Of a DNA stretch of 64,000 nucleotides, positions 10,185-19,124 are shown piece after piece. This stretch comes from Microthrixaceae bacterium (GTDB lineage Bacteria > Actinomycetota > Acidimicrobiia > Acidimicrobiales > Microtrichaceae). The notes under the pieces are model-generated. The model made no database searches, had not been told where the DNA came from, and was given only the letters and a program-made list of their open reading frames with translations. Every line of letters starts with the position of its first letter. Positions within the stretch are counted from its first letter, which is position 1. The DNA is taken from assembly GCA_027493675.1 (NCBI GenBank), contig JAOSKI010000043.1, positions 1 to 64,000 of the forward strand, given 5' to 3'. The translations under genes and the position numbers were made by a program.

Positions 10185-11812
10185 GTGGATGAGCGCGCGC
10201 TCAGGCGTGGGCCGAGCATCGGCCGGGTCAGCATCACCCGGTCGACACGGTCTGCGTGGCGCCGTGGGTGTCGATGGAGTTCGACCCGTCAGGCTGGGTG
10301 TACACCTGCTGCGCCAGTCAGCTCTACCCGTTGGGCAGGATCGGGGAGCAGCGACTTGCCGAGCTTTGGGGTGGCCACCGTGCAACGGTCCTGCGTGAGT
10401 CGCTTCGACGGGCGGACCTGACCGTTGCGTGCGGAACCTGTCGCTGGCATCTGGAGCACAGGCGCATGGACCCGGTCGCGGCCGTGTACGACCGGTTGCC
10501 CGTCGAATCACCCGACCCGCAGTGGCCGCACATGATGCTCTTCGCACTGTCGAACCGCTGCAACCTCGGATGCGTCATGTGCACGCCGGAGTTGTCCTCC
10601 ACGCTGCGATCCGGCGCCGGTCTGGAACCGCTCGAATCGCCATACGGGGATTCCCTTCTTCGATGACCTGGCACCGTTCCTGGAACACCTTCACCTCGTC
10701 AAGTTCACAGGGGAGAGCCCTTCCTTGCGCCCGAGCACAAGCGCATCTGGGACCTCCTGGCGGCCCTCGGGGCCACACCGAAGATGCACGTCACGACCAA
10801 CGGAACCGTCTGGACCGACACCGTGGAGAAGGTCCTCGATCGATTCGATGTGGACATCAGCATCTCAGTGGACGCCGCCTCTGCCGGGACCTACGCCGAG
10901 GTGAGACGTGGTGGCGACTTCGACGCACTGATGGTCAACATCGACCGCTTCGACGAGGCAACCCGCTCCAAGGGAACCAGCCTGCACGTGTCGTACTGCC
11001 TACTCGACCAGAACGCGCACGAACTGGCGGAGTTCCTCATCTGGGCAGAGCGGTTCGCGATCCCAGCGAGCGTCAATCTGGTCGTCGACGAAGGGCTCGC
11101 TCTTCACGATCGGGAGCTGGATCGACTCGAGGAGGTACAACGCGCCTGGGAAGAAGACGAGCGCGGACTTGCTAGTCGCCTTGACGCGAACAGGCCGGTC
11201 TGGGACACCCAGCGCGCGCAACTCGACTCTGTCATCGCTGAGCGAAGGCGCGGCATCCCCCCACCTCCACGCCGGGCGATCGCGGTGGAGCGGTCCATGT
11301 TCTCCATCCCGGGGCCGCCACAACCAGGCGGCGATCGGATCCTCGATCACCGTCGCGTCGGAGGAGCCGCCGAACACCACCTGGCGGACGAGATCGAGAG
11401 GCTGCGCCGGTGGAGTTGCGGCGGCGATGTGGCCGTCGTCTTCGTGGAGCGGACCGGGCTCATCAGCGAGGTCAGGTCCGCGAACCCTCGACTGGGCATC
11501 CACGGTGACTCGGTGATCGGCAGGCACATCGAGGATCTGCCATCGTGCATCGAGGCTGCCGACGGACGACGAGCGTGGATCATCGACATGGACCAGATCG
11601 GGGACACCACGATCCGTACGCTGGCGCTCTCACAGGACGCGCCGGTTCGCGGGTCGACGGGCCTGGCCGTACGAACCGTTCAGGTTCCCGCCGACGACGG
11701 ATGGTTCGTGCTCCTGGCCGAGGACACGATCTACGACGCGCGCCAAGGGCGAATCGCCCACCCGAGCCCGACACCGGCGGTACCCTGCGGATCAGATGAA
11801 CCCCGGCGATGA
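10185..11812 (+). CDS. twitch/SPASM-type radical SAM protein
   Basis: Radical SAM enzyme with the auxiliary-cluster half first. APWVSMEFDPSGWVYTCCAS and CGTCRWH give SPASM-like cysteines, as in the twitch-domain family. The core motif LSNRCNLGCVMCTPE (CxxxCxxC) follows, then VTTNGT and a barrel. A C-terminal region of about 150 residues looks like a PAS-type sensor or binding fold, but I cannot assign it. Frames change near 10200 (start GTG at 10185, then AWAEHRPGQHHPVDTVCVAPW) and around 10660-10735, where KFTGGEPFLAPEH is expected. The gene overlaps the sugar transferase start by 17 bases. It is probably involved in modifying the glycan or a linked peptide, but no substrate is evident. Confidence 0.75.
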
Positions 11813-12474
11813 CCGCCCATACCGGGCCAAACGTGTCCTGGACCTACTCGTGCTCGCCCTCGTGGCCGTACCCTCGTTCTGCCTCGGCGTGCTCTGCGCG
11901 GCCGGTGTCAGGCTCACCTCGCCGGGACCGGTGTTCTTCCGACAGGAGCGCATCGGAATGGGCGGCCAACCGTTCATGGTGTGGAAGTTCCGCACCATGG
12001 TCCACGGCGACAACCCCCTGTTCCCAGACGATTCCCGGATCACCACCGTCGGCCGATGGCTGCGCCGGTTCTCGCTCGACGAGCTGCCGCAGTTGATCAA
12101 CGTCGCGAACGGCTCCATGAGCATCGTGGGACCACGACCCACCCTCGCGTACCAAGTCGAACGCTACGACCAACACCAGCGACGCCGCCTCGCAGTGCGA
12201 CCGGGTCTGACCGGCCTTGCCCAGATCAACGGCCGGAACGCGCTCCGGTTGGGCCGAGCGGATCGACTTCGACGTCAACTACGTGGAGAACCAGTCGATG
12301 CGCGAGGACCTGCGCATCATCGCGCGCACGTTCACAACGATGCTCTCCGGCGAGGGTGTCGAAGGGCACCCGACCGATGACCCTCTGGCGGTTCCCGATC
12401 CCGACGGTCCACCAGTGGGAGATCCGCCGGGCCACAGCGACGCGGCCGGCGCAGAGGGGACGAACCGATCGTGA
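11796..12474 (+). CDS. undecaprenyl-phosphate sugar phosphotransferase (WcaJ/PglC class)
   Basis: Initiating transferase that would load the first sugar phosphate onto undecaprenyl phosphate at the inner membrane. It is a short-form member of about 225 residues with a single re-entrant or membrane helix (LDLLVLALVAVPSFCLGVLC). After this come the family motifs KFRTM, SLDELPQLINV, MSIVGPRP and RPGLTGLAQINGRN. A frame shift near 12247 joins this to ERIDFDVNYVENQSM and the conserved tail. The stop overlaps the acetyltransferase GTG start (GTGA). A PglC-like transferase directly followed by a PglD-like acetyltransferase suggests an N-acetylated first sugar, for example a bacillosamine-type residue. 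Confidence 0.85.
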
Positions 12475-13095
12475 CACCGGTGGTCATCGTCGGCTCCGGT
12501 GGCCACGGCCGGGAGGTCCTCGATGTGCTCCGGGCGCTCGAAGGCACGCCCTCGGCGACCCGTGGAGGGGTTCGTGGACGACGACCCGTCCCACCTCGAT
12601 CGCCTCGAACGCCTCGGGGTGGCGCTGCTCGGCGACTTGGACCACTTGGCACATCTCGGCGGGGACTACGTGCTGGGTATCGGTACCTCGGCAACGCGCA
12701 GACGGGTCGTCGAACGACTAGGCGACGCCTGCACGCCGATCGGCATCGTGCACCCGGGCGCCTCAATCGGTTCGGATTGCCGGATCGGCCAGGGCGTGGT
12801 GGTCTTCGAACGCAGCGTCGTCACCACGAACGTGACGATCGGAGATCACACCCCACCTGAACGTCGGTTGCGCCGTGCAACACGATTCAGTCGTCGGATC
12901 CTTCATGCAGTTCAGCCCCGGGGTGCTGGTGAACGGCGACTGCGACATCGGCGACGACGTGTTCCTGGGCTCCGGGGCGATAGTCACCCGCGGGGTGACC
13001 GTTGGAAGCGGGCACGGGTGGGCGCCGGAGCAGTCGTGTTGTCCGACGTGGCTCCTGGCCGGACGGTCATCGGGCTGCCGGCACGGTCGAGGTGA
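12471..13095 (+). CDS. PglD/NeuD-type sugar O/N-acetyltransferase
   Basis: Left-handed beta-helix acetyltransferase with an N-terminal Rossmann-like cap, about 205 residues. The start VVIVGSGGHGREVLDVLRAL is the typical nucleotide-sugar-binding beginning of PglD and NeuD. It is followed by hexapeptide repeats (IGSDCRIGQGVVVF, VNGDCDIGDDVFLG, GAIVTRGVTVG, VGAGAVVLSDV) and the closing GLPAR. Frame changes at about 12555, 12850 and 13010 separate these pieces. The GTG at 12471 is chosen because it overlaps the upstream stop and begins exactly at the conserved strand. It would acetylate an amino-sugar made for the glycan. It ends four bases from the end of the convergent GNAT gene. Confidence 0.8.
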
Positions 13096-13098
13096 TCC

Positions 13099-14095
13099 TC
13101 AGAACAGCTCGATGTCTCCGAGGGTGAGCGACAGGTCGCACAGTGGGGCACACCGAGGCGGTTGATGGGACGCCATGTCAGGATCGGGCCCAGCTGCGGT
13201 GCGGGGATGAACCCATCGAGCAGACCAGCGGAACCGGTGCACTGCAGCAGGTAGTCGGCTCCCGCGCGCCGCGAGATGTAGCCGAAAACCCTCGCGTGGA
13301 TGCCCCGCGAGGCACGACCACCTCCACCACCGCGCACTCGAGCGCCTCTCCCCTACGCCGCATGCGCACCACCACGAGGCCGTCCTCGATCCGGTCACCG
13401 ACCGGCACCGCCCGGTAGCGCAACGGCTCGAAGCCGTAACGCCAATGCAGGTACGCCGCAGACAGGTCGGTCACAACCGCGACGCGACGCCCGCATCTCC
13501 TCGAAGGCGATCCACGGCGTCTAAGTCGCCCAACAGGTCGGTCGCAGGCACACCGAGGCTGCTGGGCTCGGACCACAGTTCCGCAGCGGTGCGAGAACGC
13601 GCCATCGTGAGGACCGAACCGACGCCACACGGCCGTATCGCCGCAGGCACACGGCCGACCGTCGACCAACCCATCTTGAGGTATCCGGGACGGCTCTTGT
13701 CGTTGGGGGTGTTGAAGATCGCGCCCACGCCGTCGGCACGCAGATCCGGGATGGCGCCGAGGGTGAGCTTGGTGAAGATCCCCCTTGCCCTGCCACTCGG
13801 GATGCGTGGCGGTGTCGACGGCTCGCACACCGGTGAACGTCGTGCCGTCGGGCTGGCCGAAGCGCCACCGCAGGAAGACCCGCAATCCGGCAAGCGACCC
13901 GTCTGGAGCCTCGGCCACCCACGCCGGTGAGACGCCGAAGGGGTTCTCGTCGTGCTTCCACGCGAAGAACGCCTCGTTGGGATCACCTTCCTCCCACCCG
14001 AGCGAGGCGCGGCACAGATCGATGATCGCCGGTCGGTCATCGGGAGTGGCGCGCCTCAGCACAAGTTCGCCGGAAGCCGCCTGTGCTTCGCCCAT
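13099..14095 (-). CDS. GNAT-family acetyltransferase
   Basis: Acetyltransferase of the GNAT fold, about 330 residues, convergent with the PglD-like gene. The N-terminal part (LVLRRATPDDRPAIIDLCRASLG, then DTATHPEWQGKG) shows the acetyl-CoA-binding beta4-alpha3 region. The next part (NTPNDKSRPGYLKMGW) is typical of the second half of a GNAT domain. The C-terminal third contains YLHWRYGFEPLRYRAV and a second domain ending LCDLSLTLGDIELF. Shifts occur at about 13785, 13500 and 13290, and near 13130. Two-domain GNAT proteins of this kind are common in surface-polysaccharide clusters. The acceptor is unknown. Confidence 0.7.
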
Positions 14096-14242
14096 CGGCC
14101 AATCCTACCGGGGCGCATCGACGACAGTTCGCAGATCGCCAGGTCAGACCCGATGGATCGGTCAAAACGGACACATCTGCCTTGAACAACGGCCGGCGGC
14201 ACAAGCCAGTCACCCCACCCGCCGCCTGGGCCGACTCGACGG

Positions 14243-15206
14243 TCAACCGGTCAGCTCCCTGAAGTACTCGATGGTCGACTTGAGCCCGGCTTCCAGGTCC
14301 ACCTCGGGATGCCAGTCCAGCAGCTCGATCGCGCGTGTGATGTCGGGACGACGTCGCGTGGGGTCGTTCTCGGGCAGTGGGTGGTGCTCGATTCCCGAGT
14401 CGGATCCCGTCAGCGCTATCACCTGGCGTGCCAGGTACAACACGGTGTGCTCCTCGGGGTTGCCGAGGTTGACCACGAGGTCCTCCTCGGCGTCGAGCAG
14501 CGCTACGACACCCCTGGCCATGTCCTCCACATAGCAGTAGCTGCGGGTCTGGGTACCGTCACCGTAGATGGTGAGTGGCTCGCCCGCGAGAGCCTGCGTG
14601 ACGAAGTTGGGTACGACCCGACCGTCGTCGGGGTTGATGCGGGGGCCGTAGGTGTTGAAGATCCGAGCGACGCGGCCCTGCAACCCATTGGTTCGCCGGT
14701 AGGCATCGACCGCTGCTTCCGCGAACCGCTTCGCCTCGTCGTAGCAGGCACGTTCGCCCGCTAGCTCGACATTTCCGGTGTAACCCTCGTGCTGGGGATG
14801 CACCTGGGGCTCACCGTATACCTCGCTGCTCGATGCCAGCACGAACCTCGCGTCACGCTGTGCGGCGAGCTCCAGCATGGCCAACGTGGCGACGCTGCCC
14901 TACGCGGAGGATCTCCAGGGGCATCGTGCGGAAGTGCAGCGGCGACGCAGGAGAAGCCAGGTGCAGCACTCCGTCGAGATCGCCCGACACCGTCGACCCA
15001 TCTGCCGCGTCCGCTTCGACGAACTCGAATCGTGCGTCCAGGCGAAGTCGATCGATCGTGGCGCGCCTGCCCGTGAGGAAGTTGTCGAGCCCGACGACCC
15101 GGTCACCCCTGGCAAGAAGGACCTCGGCCACATGCGAACCGAGCATCCCCGCCACGCCCGTGACAAGCACCCGGGACCCTGACTCCGGTCTCGTCGATTC
15201 CGTCAT
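14243..15206 (-). CDS. NAD-dependent nucleotide-sugar epimerase/dehydratase
   Basis: Extended short-chain dehydrogenase acting on a nucleotide sugar, about 320 residues. It has the NAD motif VTGVAGMLGSHVAE, the active-site YDEAK (YxxxK), SSSEVYGEP, the substrate-binding RIFNTYGPR and the late motif RRRPDITRA. The overall pattern is closest to UDP-glucuronate decarboxylase or UDP-glucose 4-epimerase type enzymes, and DPTRRRPDI favours the decarboxylase group. A single frame shift near 14895 splits the NAD-binding part from the rest. The ATG at 15206 is preferred over upstream in-frame codons because it gives the usual short lead to the first strand. It likely supplies a sugar precursor to the glycan. 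Confidence 0.82.
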
Positions 15207-15346
15207 GCCAACACCCGCTTCCCGCTCGGAATCCGCCGACCCGACAACGTTACGCCGCTGACGCTCCGACGGTCGGATCGAGTCGCCCCCGATCGGCCCG
15301 ACAGCGACGACGGTGCCGTGTCTCCGAGAACGACGACGGTCGGGTC

Positions 15347-16081
15347 TCACCGCAGCGCCTGTTCCTCGGGCGACCCGGGGAGAGGCCGAGGATCACGATC
15401 GACACCAGCACCAACAACGCGTTCACCGCGATCGACAGCCCGCTGGCGACGTGAACAGCGCGCGACATTACGAGCCGAGGCAACAACAGGCCGACCACCG
15501 ACTGCAGGCCCACCAGCACCGAGAGCGCGCTGCGGTCGGCGACCTCGCGGAACCCGTTCAGCAGCGGCGCGGTGGCGATCAACCCGACCGCACCCATGCT
15601 CGCCAGGGCCGACCCCCAGCCGGCCGAACCCACCCAGGCAGCACCGAGTACGGCCACCACGACTGCCGCGGTCCCCACCGGGCCAGGAACGGTGCCCTTG
15701 ATGAGGTGCCACGGCGCGAGCGGTGTGAGTGAGCGCAACTGCGAGCGGGGCCTCGGTGTTCGGCACCGCCGCCCAGATGCCCGCCAACGCCACCACCGTG
15801 AGCACCAACGTGAACCGGCCGAGCGGGTGTGGCCGCCGATCGTCATCCGCGGGAACCACCAGAAGCGCAGCCGCGACCGGCCACAGCGCCGCGCCACGGT
15901 CGCCCACCACACCGTCACCCGCCGCACCACCGATCCAGACGACCAGCGCCCCGCATGCCGCGGTCGACGCCACCGCCCGCGTCCTCAACCACGGAACGGA
16001 CACCACCGCTACGAGCACCACGACCCCGCCGACCAGAGCTGCGGCGGCCAGGCCGAGGTGGTATCTCTCGATCCCAGCCAA
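15347..16081 (-). CDS. polytopic membrane protein of unknown function
   Basis: Product not recognised. The protein has about eight hydrophobic segments in succession, such as LAAAALVGGVVVLVAVV, FTLVLTVVALAGIWAAV, GTAAVVVAVLGAAWVG, LVGLQSVVGLLLPRLVM and ALLVLVSIVILGLSPG. Shifts near 15720 and 15385 link the pieces, and the end SPEEQALR lies in the same frame as the start. Length is about 245 residues. It lies upstream of the epimerase on the same strand, 140 bases away, and could be a glycan-cluster membrane component, but no motif proves it. Confidence 0.5.
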   Translation of the reverse strand: MAGIERYHLGLAAAALVGGVVVLVAVVSVPWLRTRAVASTAACGALVVWIGGAAGDGVVGDRGAALWPVAAALLVVPADDDRRPHPLGRFTLVLTVVALAGIWAAVPNTEAPLAVALTHTARAVAPHQGHRSWPGGDRGSRGGRTRCCLGGFGRLGVGPGEHGCGRVDRHRAAAERVPRGRRPQRALGAGGPAVGGRPVVASARNVARCSRRQRAVDRGERVVGAGVDRDPRPLPGSPEEQALR

Positions 16082-16121
16082 GTGTGGCCTCTCAGCGCCT
16101 CCTGCGACTCACGCAGCGCTT

Positions 16122-16163
16122 CACCACCACCGCCACCACCACCACCACCGCCACCGCCACCGC
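16122..16163. repeat. CAC/CGC trinucleotide microsatellite
   Basis: About 14 tandem CAC or CGC triplets directly upstream of a membrane-protein start and immediately beside the first copy of the palindromic repeat. No gene uses it convincingly. Confidence 0.8.
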
Positions 16164-16164
16164 C

Positions 16165-16211
16165 AACTGTCCGGTCTCATCCGCGGAATCCGCGCACCAC
16201 ACCGGACAGTT
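16165..16211. repeat. palindromic repeat, copy 1
   Basis: Arms AACTGTCCGGT and ACCGGACAGTT are a perfect 11-base inverted repeat. Between them sits a smaller inverted repeat, CGCGGAATCCGCG. A nearly identical element, same orientation, occurs at 17772-17820. Together they bracket the GGDEF-EAL gene. It could be a family of intergenic hairpins, a protein-binding site or a terminator. There is no T-tract. Confidence 0.85.
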
Positions 16212-16244
16212 CGGCGGGGGTGCCGCGATGTGGCCCGGGGGTGC

Positions 16245-17677
16245 TCATCTGTCGATCTGCGACCTCAACAGGAGCTCGGCCGCCTGGTTGGTCAACGGCC
16301 GTGAGTAGTGGTACCCCTGCGCGAAGCGACATCCTTCGGCGAGCAGCCACCGGTGCTGGATGTCGGTCTCGACGCCCTCGGCCACCGCCTCGATGCCGAA
16401 CGCGTCCGCGAGGCCGATCACGGTGCGCACGATCACCTCGTCGTCACGACAGGAGCCGAGTCCCGAGATGAAGCGCCGGTCGATGTTCAACACATCCAGC
16501 GGCAACGCCTTGAGGCAGGCGAGCGACGAGCTGCCGGTGCCGAAGTTGTCCATCGCGAGGCGCACACCCAGGTCGTGCAGGCGGCGAAGCACGCCGAGGG
16601 GGTCCCCACCACGGGTGTCGGTCACGGTCCTCTCCGCGATCTCCAGCTGGAAGGTGGAGGGGTGCACCCCGCGTTCGCAACCGCGTGGTCGATGGTGTCC
16701 ACCACCGAGTCGTCGCGGAACTGCTGAGCGGACAGGTTCACCGACATGACCAGGTTCGCCACACTCGGGTCCATCCGCTGCCACGCTGCCACCCGACGAC
16801 CGGTCTCACCGAGCACGAAGGCGTCGATCGCCCACACCTCGCCCACGTCCTCGGCGAGGGGGACGAACCGTGATGCCGGCAGCACACCACGCTCGGGGGT
16901 GCAACCAGCGCACGAGTGCCTCGAAGCCCACGATGTGACCGGTGTGGATGTCATAGGTCGGCTGGTAGTGGACACCGAGTTGGCCGTCCTGGAGAGCGGA
17001 GGTGAGCTCGCGCTCCAACTCGCGCGCTCACGCAGGTCGCGTTCCATCTCCTCGTCGAAGTGGACCACCGACGCCCTGCCACTGCGTTTGGCGCGGTACA
17101 TGGCGGCATCCGCACGACCCAACAGGTCGGCTGCCCCGCACGCCGAGGTGACCGGCGCGACGCCCACGCTCACACTCAACGGCAGCACCCGCAGCCCGAT
17201 GTCCACCGTCGGACCCACGGACTCCAACACCCGCGCTGCGATCCGGCACAACCTCTCACCGGTAGCCCCTCGCACCACGACCACGAACTCGTCGCCCCCG
17301 AGACGGCCCACCTCACCGGCAAGTCCGACCGCCTCACGCAGGCGGTCCGCGACCTCGCACAGGACCCGGTCGCCCACCTCGTGGCCGTAGAGGTCGTTGA
17401 TCACCTTGAAGCGGTCCACGTCGACGAACATCGCCGCCACAGCACCGGGGGCCGACCCTTCGATCGCCTCGGCCAGCCGATCGGTGATCGTGCGCCGGTT
17501 CGGGAGGCCCGTGAGTGCGTCGTGGGTCGCCAGGCGGATGGACTCGTCGAGCTCCTCGCGCATGCGGGCCAGCTCGGTGGTGAGGCGCCCCACCGCGTGT
17601 TCGATCATCGTCGGGTCCCCCAGATCAGCAAGGGTGTTGTATTGCGGGTCGATCAGTGGCTTTGATCGGTCGTGCAT
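16245..17677 (-). CDS. GGDEF-EAL cyclic-di-GMP turnover protein
   Basis: Bifunctional-type cyclic-di-GMP protein, about 478 residues, without a membrane segment. The diguanylate cyclase half begins THDALTGLPNRRTITDRL and carries an intact RLGGDEF motif (about residues 125-131). The phosphodiesterase half has GFEALVRW (the EAL motif), VNLSAQQF, QLEIAERT, MDNFGTGSSSL, LNIDRRFI and IAVAEGVET-like AVAEGVETD. The catalytic residues visible suggest both activities could be functional. Frame shifts near 17030, 16890 and 16670 interrupt it. A short N-terminal helical region precedes GGDEF. The gene is bracketed by two copies of a 47-49 base palindromic repeat. It could control the nearby surface-glycan genes, which is inference. 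Confidence 0.85.
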
Positions 17678-17771
17678 TAGCGGTGCTTGAGCAATGCAAC
17701 CGGACCGCGTTCGTGTCTGCTCGAGCTTCTCCCCCGCCCCAGGCGCCCAGGCCCCAGGCGAACCCCCAGGC

Positions 17772-17820
17772 GAACTGTCCGGTCTCAGCCGCGGAATCCG
17801 CGCACCACGCCGGACAGTTC
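17772..17820. repeat. palindromic repeat, copy 2
   Basis: GAACTGTCCGG and CCGGACAGTTC are perfect arms, and the pairing extends outward almost perfectly through CCCAGGC and GCTTGGG. The 27 bases inside match copy 1 (16165-16211) apart from one or two changes. It lies in the divergent region between the GGDEF-EAL gene and sbcD, next to several short CCCAGGC direct repeats (about 17738-17772). Confidence 0.85.
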
Positions 17821-17935
17821 GCTTGGGGGGGCGTGTCACAGGCGGGTTGTACCTTCTCCCCTGACGGCCTATCAGCCATTTCCGGGCCTGACCACCGGGA
17901 CCGGCGACGAACCGGCAGCACTTCGGAGGGGAACC

Positions 17936-19124
17936 GTGAAGATCATCCACACCAGCGACTGGCACCTCGGGCGGCGGTTCGGCCCCGTGTCGCTCGAAGC
18001 CGACCAGCAGGCCTTCGCCGACTGGTTCGTGGACCTCGTGGCGGACCATCACGGCGACCTGGTGGTCATCGCGGGCGACCTGTACGACCGCGCCATCGCG
18101 CCTACCTCGGCGATCGATCTGTTCACCGACACCGTGGCGCGCCTGTTGGACACCGGTGCGGTCGTGGCCGCGATCAGCGGCAACCACGACGGGCCAAGCC
18201 GGGTCGCACCATATGACGACCTGATGGATCGCAGCGGGTTCTACCTGAGAGGCGGCTACCGGAATGCCGGCGAGGTGATCCGCCACGAGTTCTCCGATGG
18301 CCCCTTGGACCTGGTGCTGATCCCGTACCTCGACCCGCAGGGCGCCCCGACGACTACGGCTTCGCGGGCGCGGATCCACACCACTCCGATGAGGCCGAGC
18401 TGTTGGAGCGACGCCACCGCCGCACACACCAGTCGGTCATCGAGGACGCGATCGCAGAGGTGACCCCCGGCTCACAGCACCACGTTCGCTGGCTGTGGCC
18501 CACGCGTTCGTCACCGGCGCTCAGACCAGCGAATCCGAACGTCCCCTGGTGATCGGCGGCACCGGGCGAAGTCCCGGTGTCGTTGTTCGAGCAGTTCTCC
18601 TACACCGCACTCGGTCACCTGCACCGCCCCAGTCGGTGTCGGCACCCCACATCCGCTACTCCGGCACACCGCTCGCGTACTCCTTCTCAGAGGACCACCC
18701 CAAGTCGGTGGTGATCCTCGAGATGGACCCCACCGGCGCAGTGGAGGTTGCCGTCGAGCCGGTCGGTGTGGGCCGGGGAGCACGCACGATCACCGGTGAG
18801 ATGGCCGAGTTGCTCGACCCCGGGTTCGCGCCCGATGCCGGCGACTGCTTCGTGCGGGCGGTGGTGACCGACCGCGACACCGTGCTCGACGCCAAGGCAC
18901 GACTCGCCGAGCTCTACCCCCACGTCGTGGAGGTGAGGCTGCAACCACTCGGGCAACCCGCCGCGACCGACGGCCCGAGCATCGAGAGCCCGGCTCTCGG
19001 CGCGCTCGAAGCGGCCGAGGAGTTCTGGGTCGCAGCGGAGGGATCCGCCGCTCCAAGCGAGATCACCGAGCTGCTCACCGAGGCCGTCACCCACGCCGGC
19101 AACCTCGAAGCAGGTGTGCTGTGA
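17936..19124 (+). CDS. sbcD: nuclease SbcCD subunit D
   Basis: Mre11-type metallophosphoesterase that, with SbcC, cuts hairpins and DNA ends during recombination and repair. The start VKIIHTSDWHLGRRF gives the first metal-binding Asp and His. Further motifs are VIAGDLYDRA, ISGNHDGPSR and, later, ALGHLHRPQ with the paired histidines. The GTG at 17936 is chosen because it has a GGAGGGG ribosome site just upstream and begins at the family's first strand. Frame shifts near 18350, 18480 and 18570 break the middle; the C-terminal cap (from GTPLAYSFSEDHPKS) is intact. The stop overlaps the sbcC start by four bases. Confidence 0.92.

Noticed and set aside
15572..16471. His/Pro-rich plus-strand open frame across the CAC/CGC microsatellite
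   Set aside because: It arises from the trinucleotide repeat plus antisense to two real genes and has no start region or motif.
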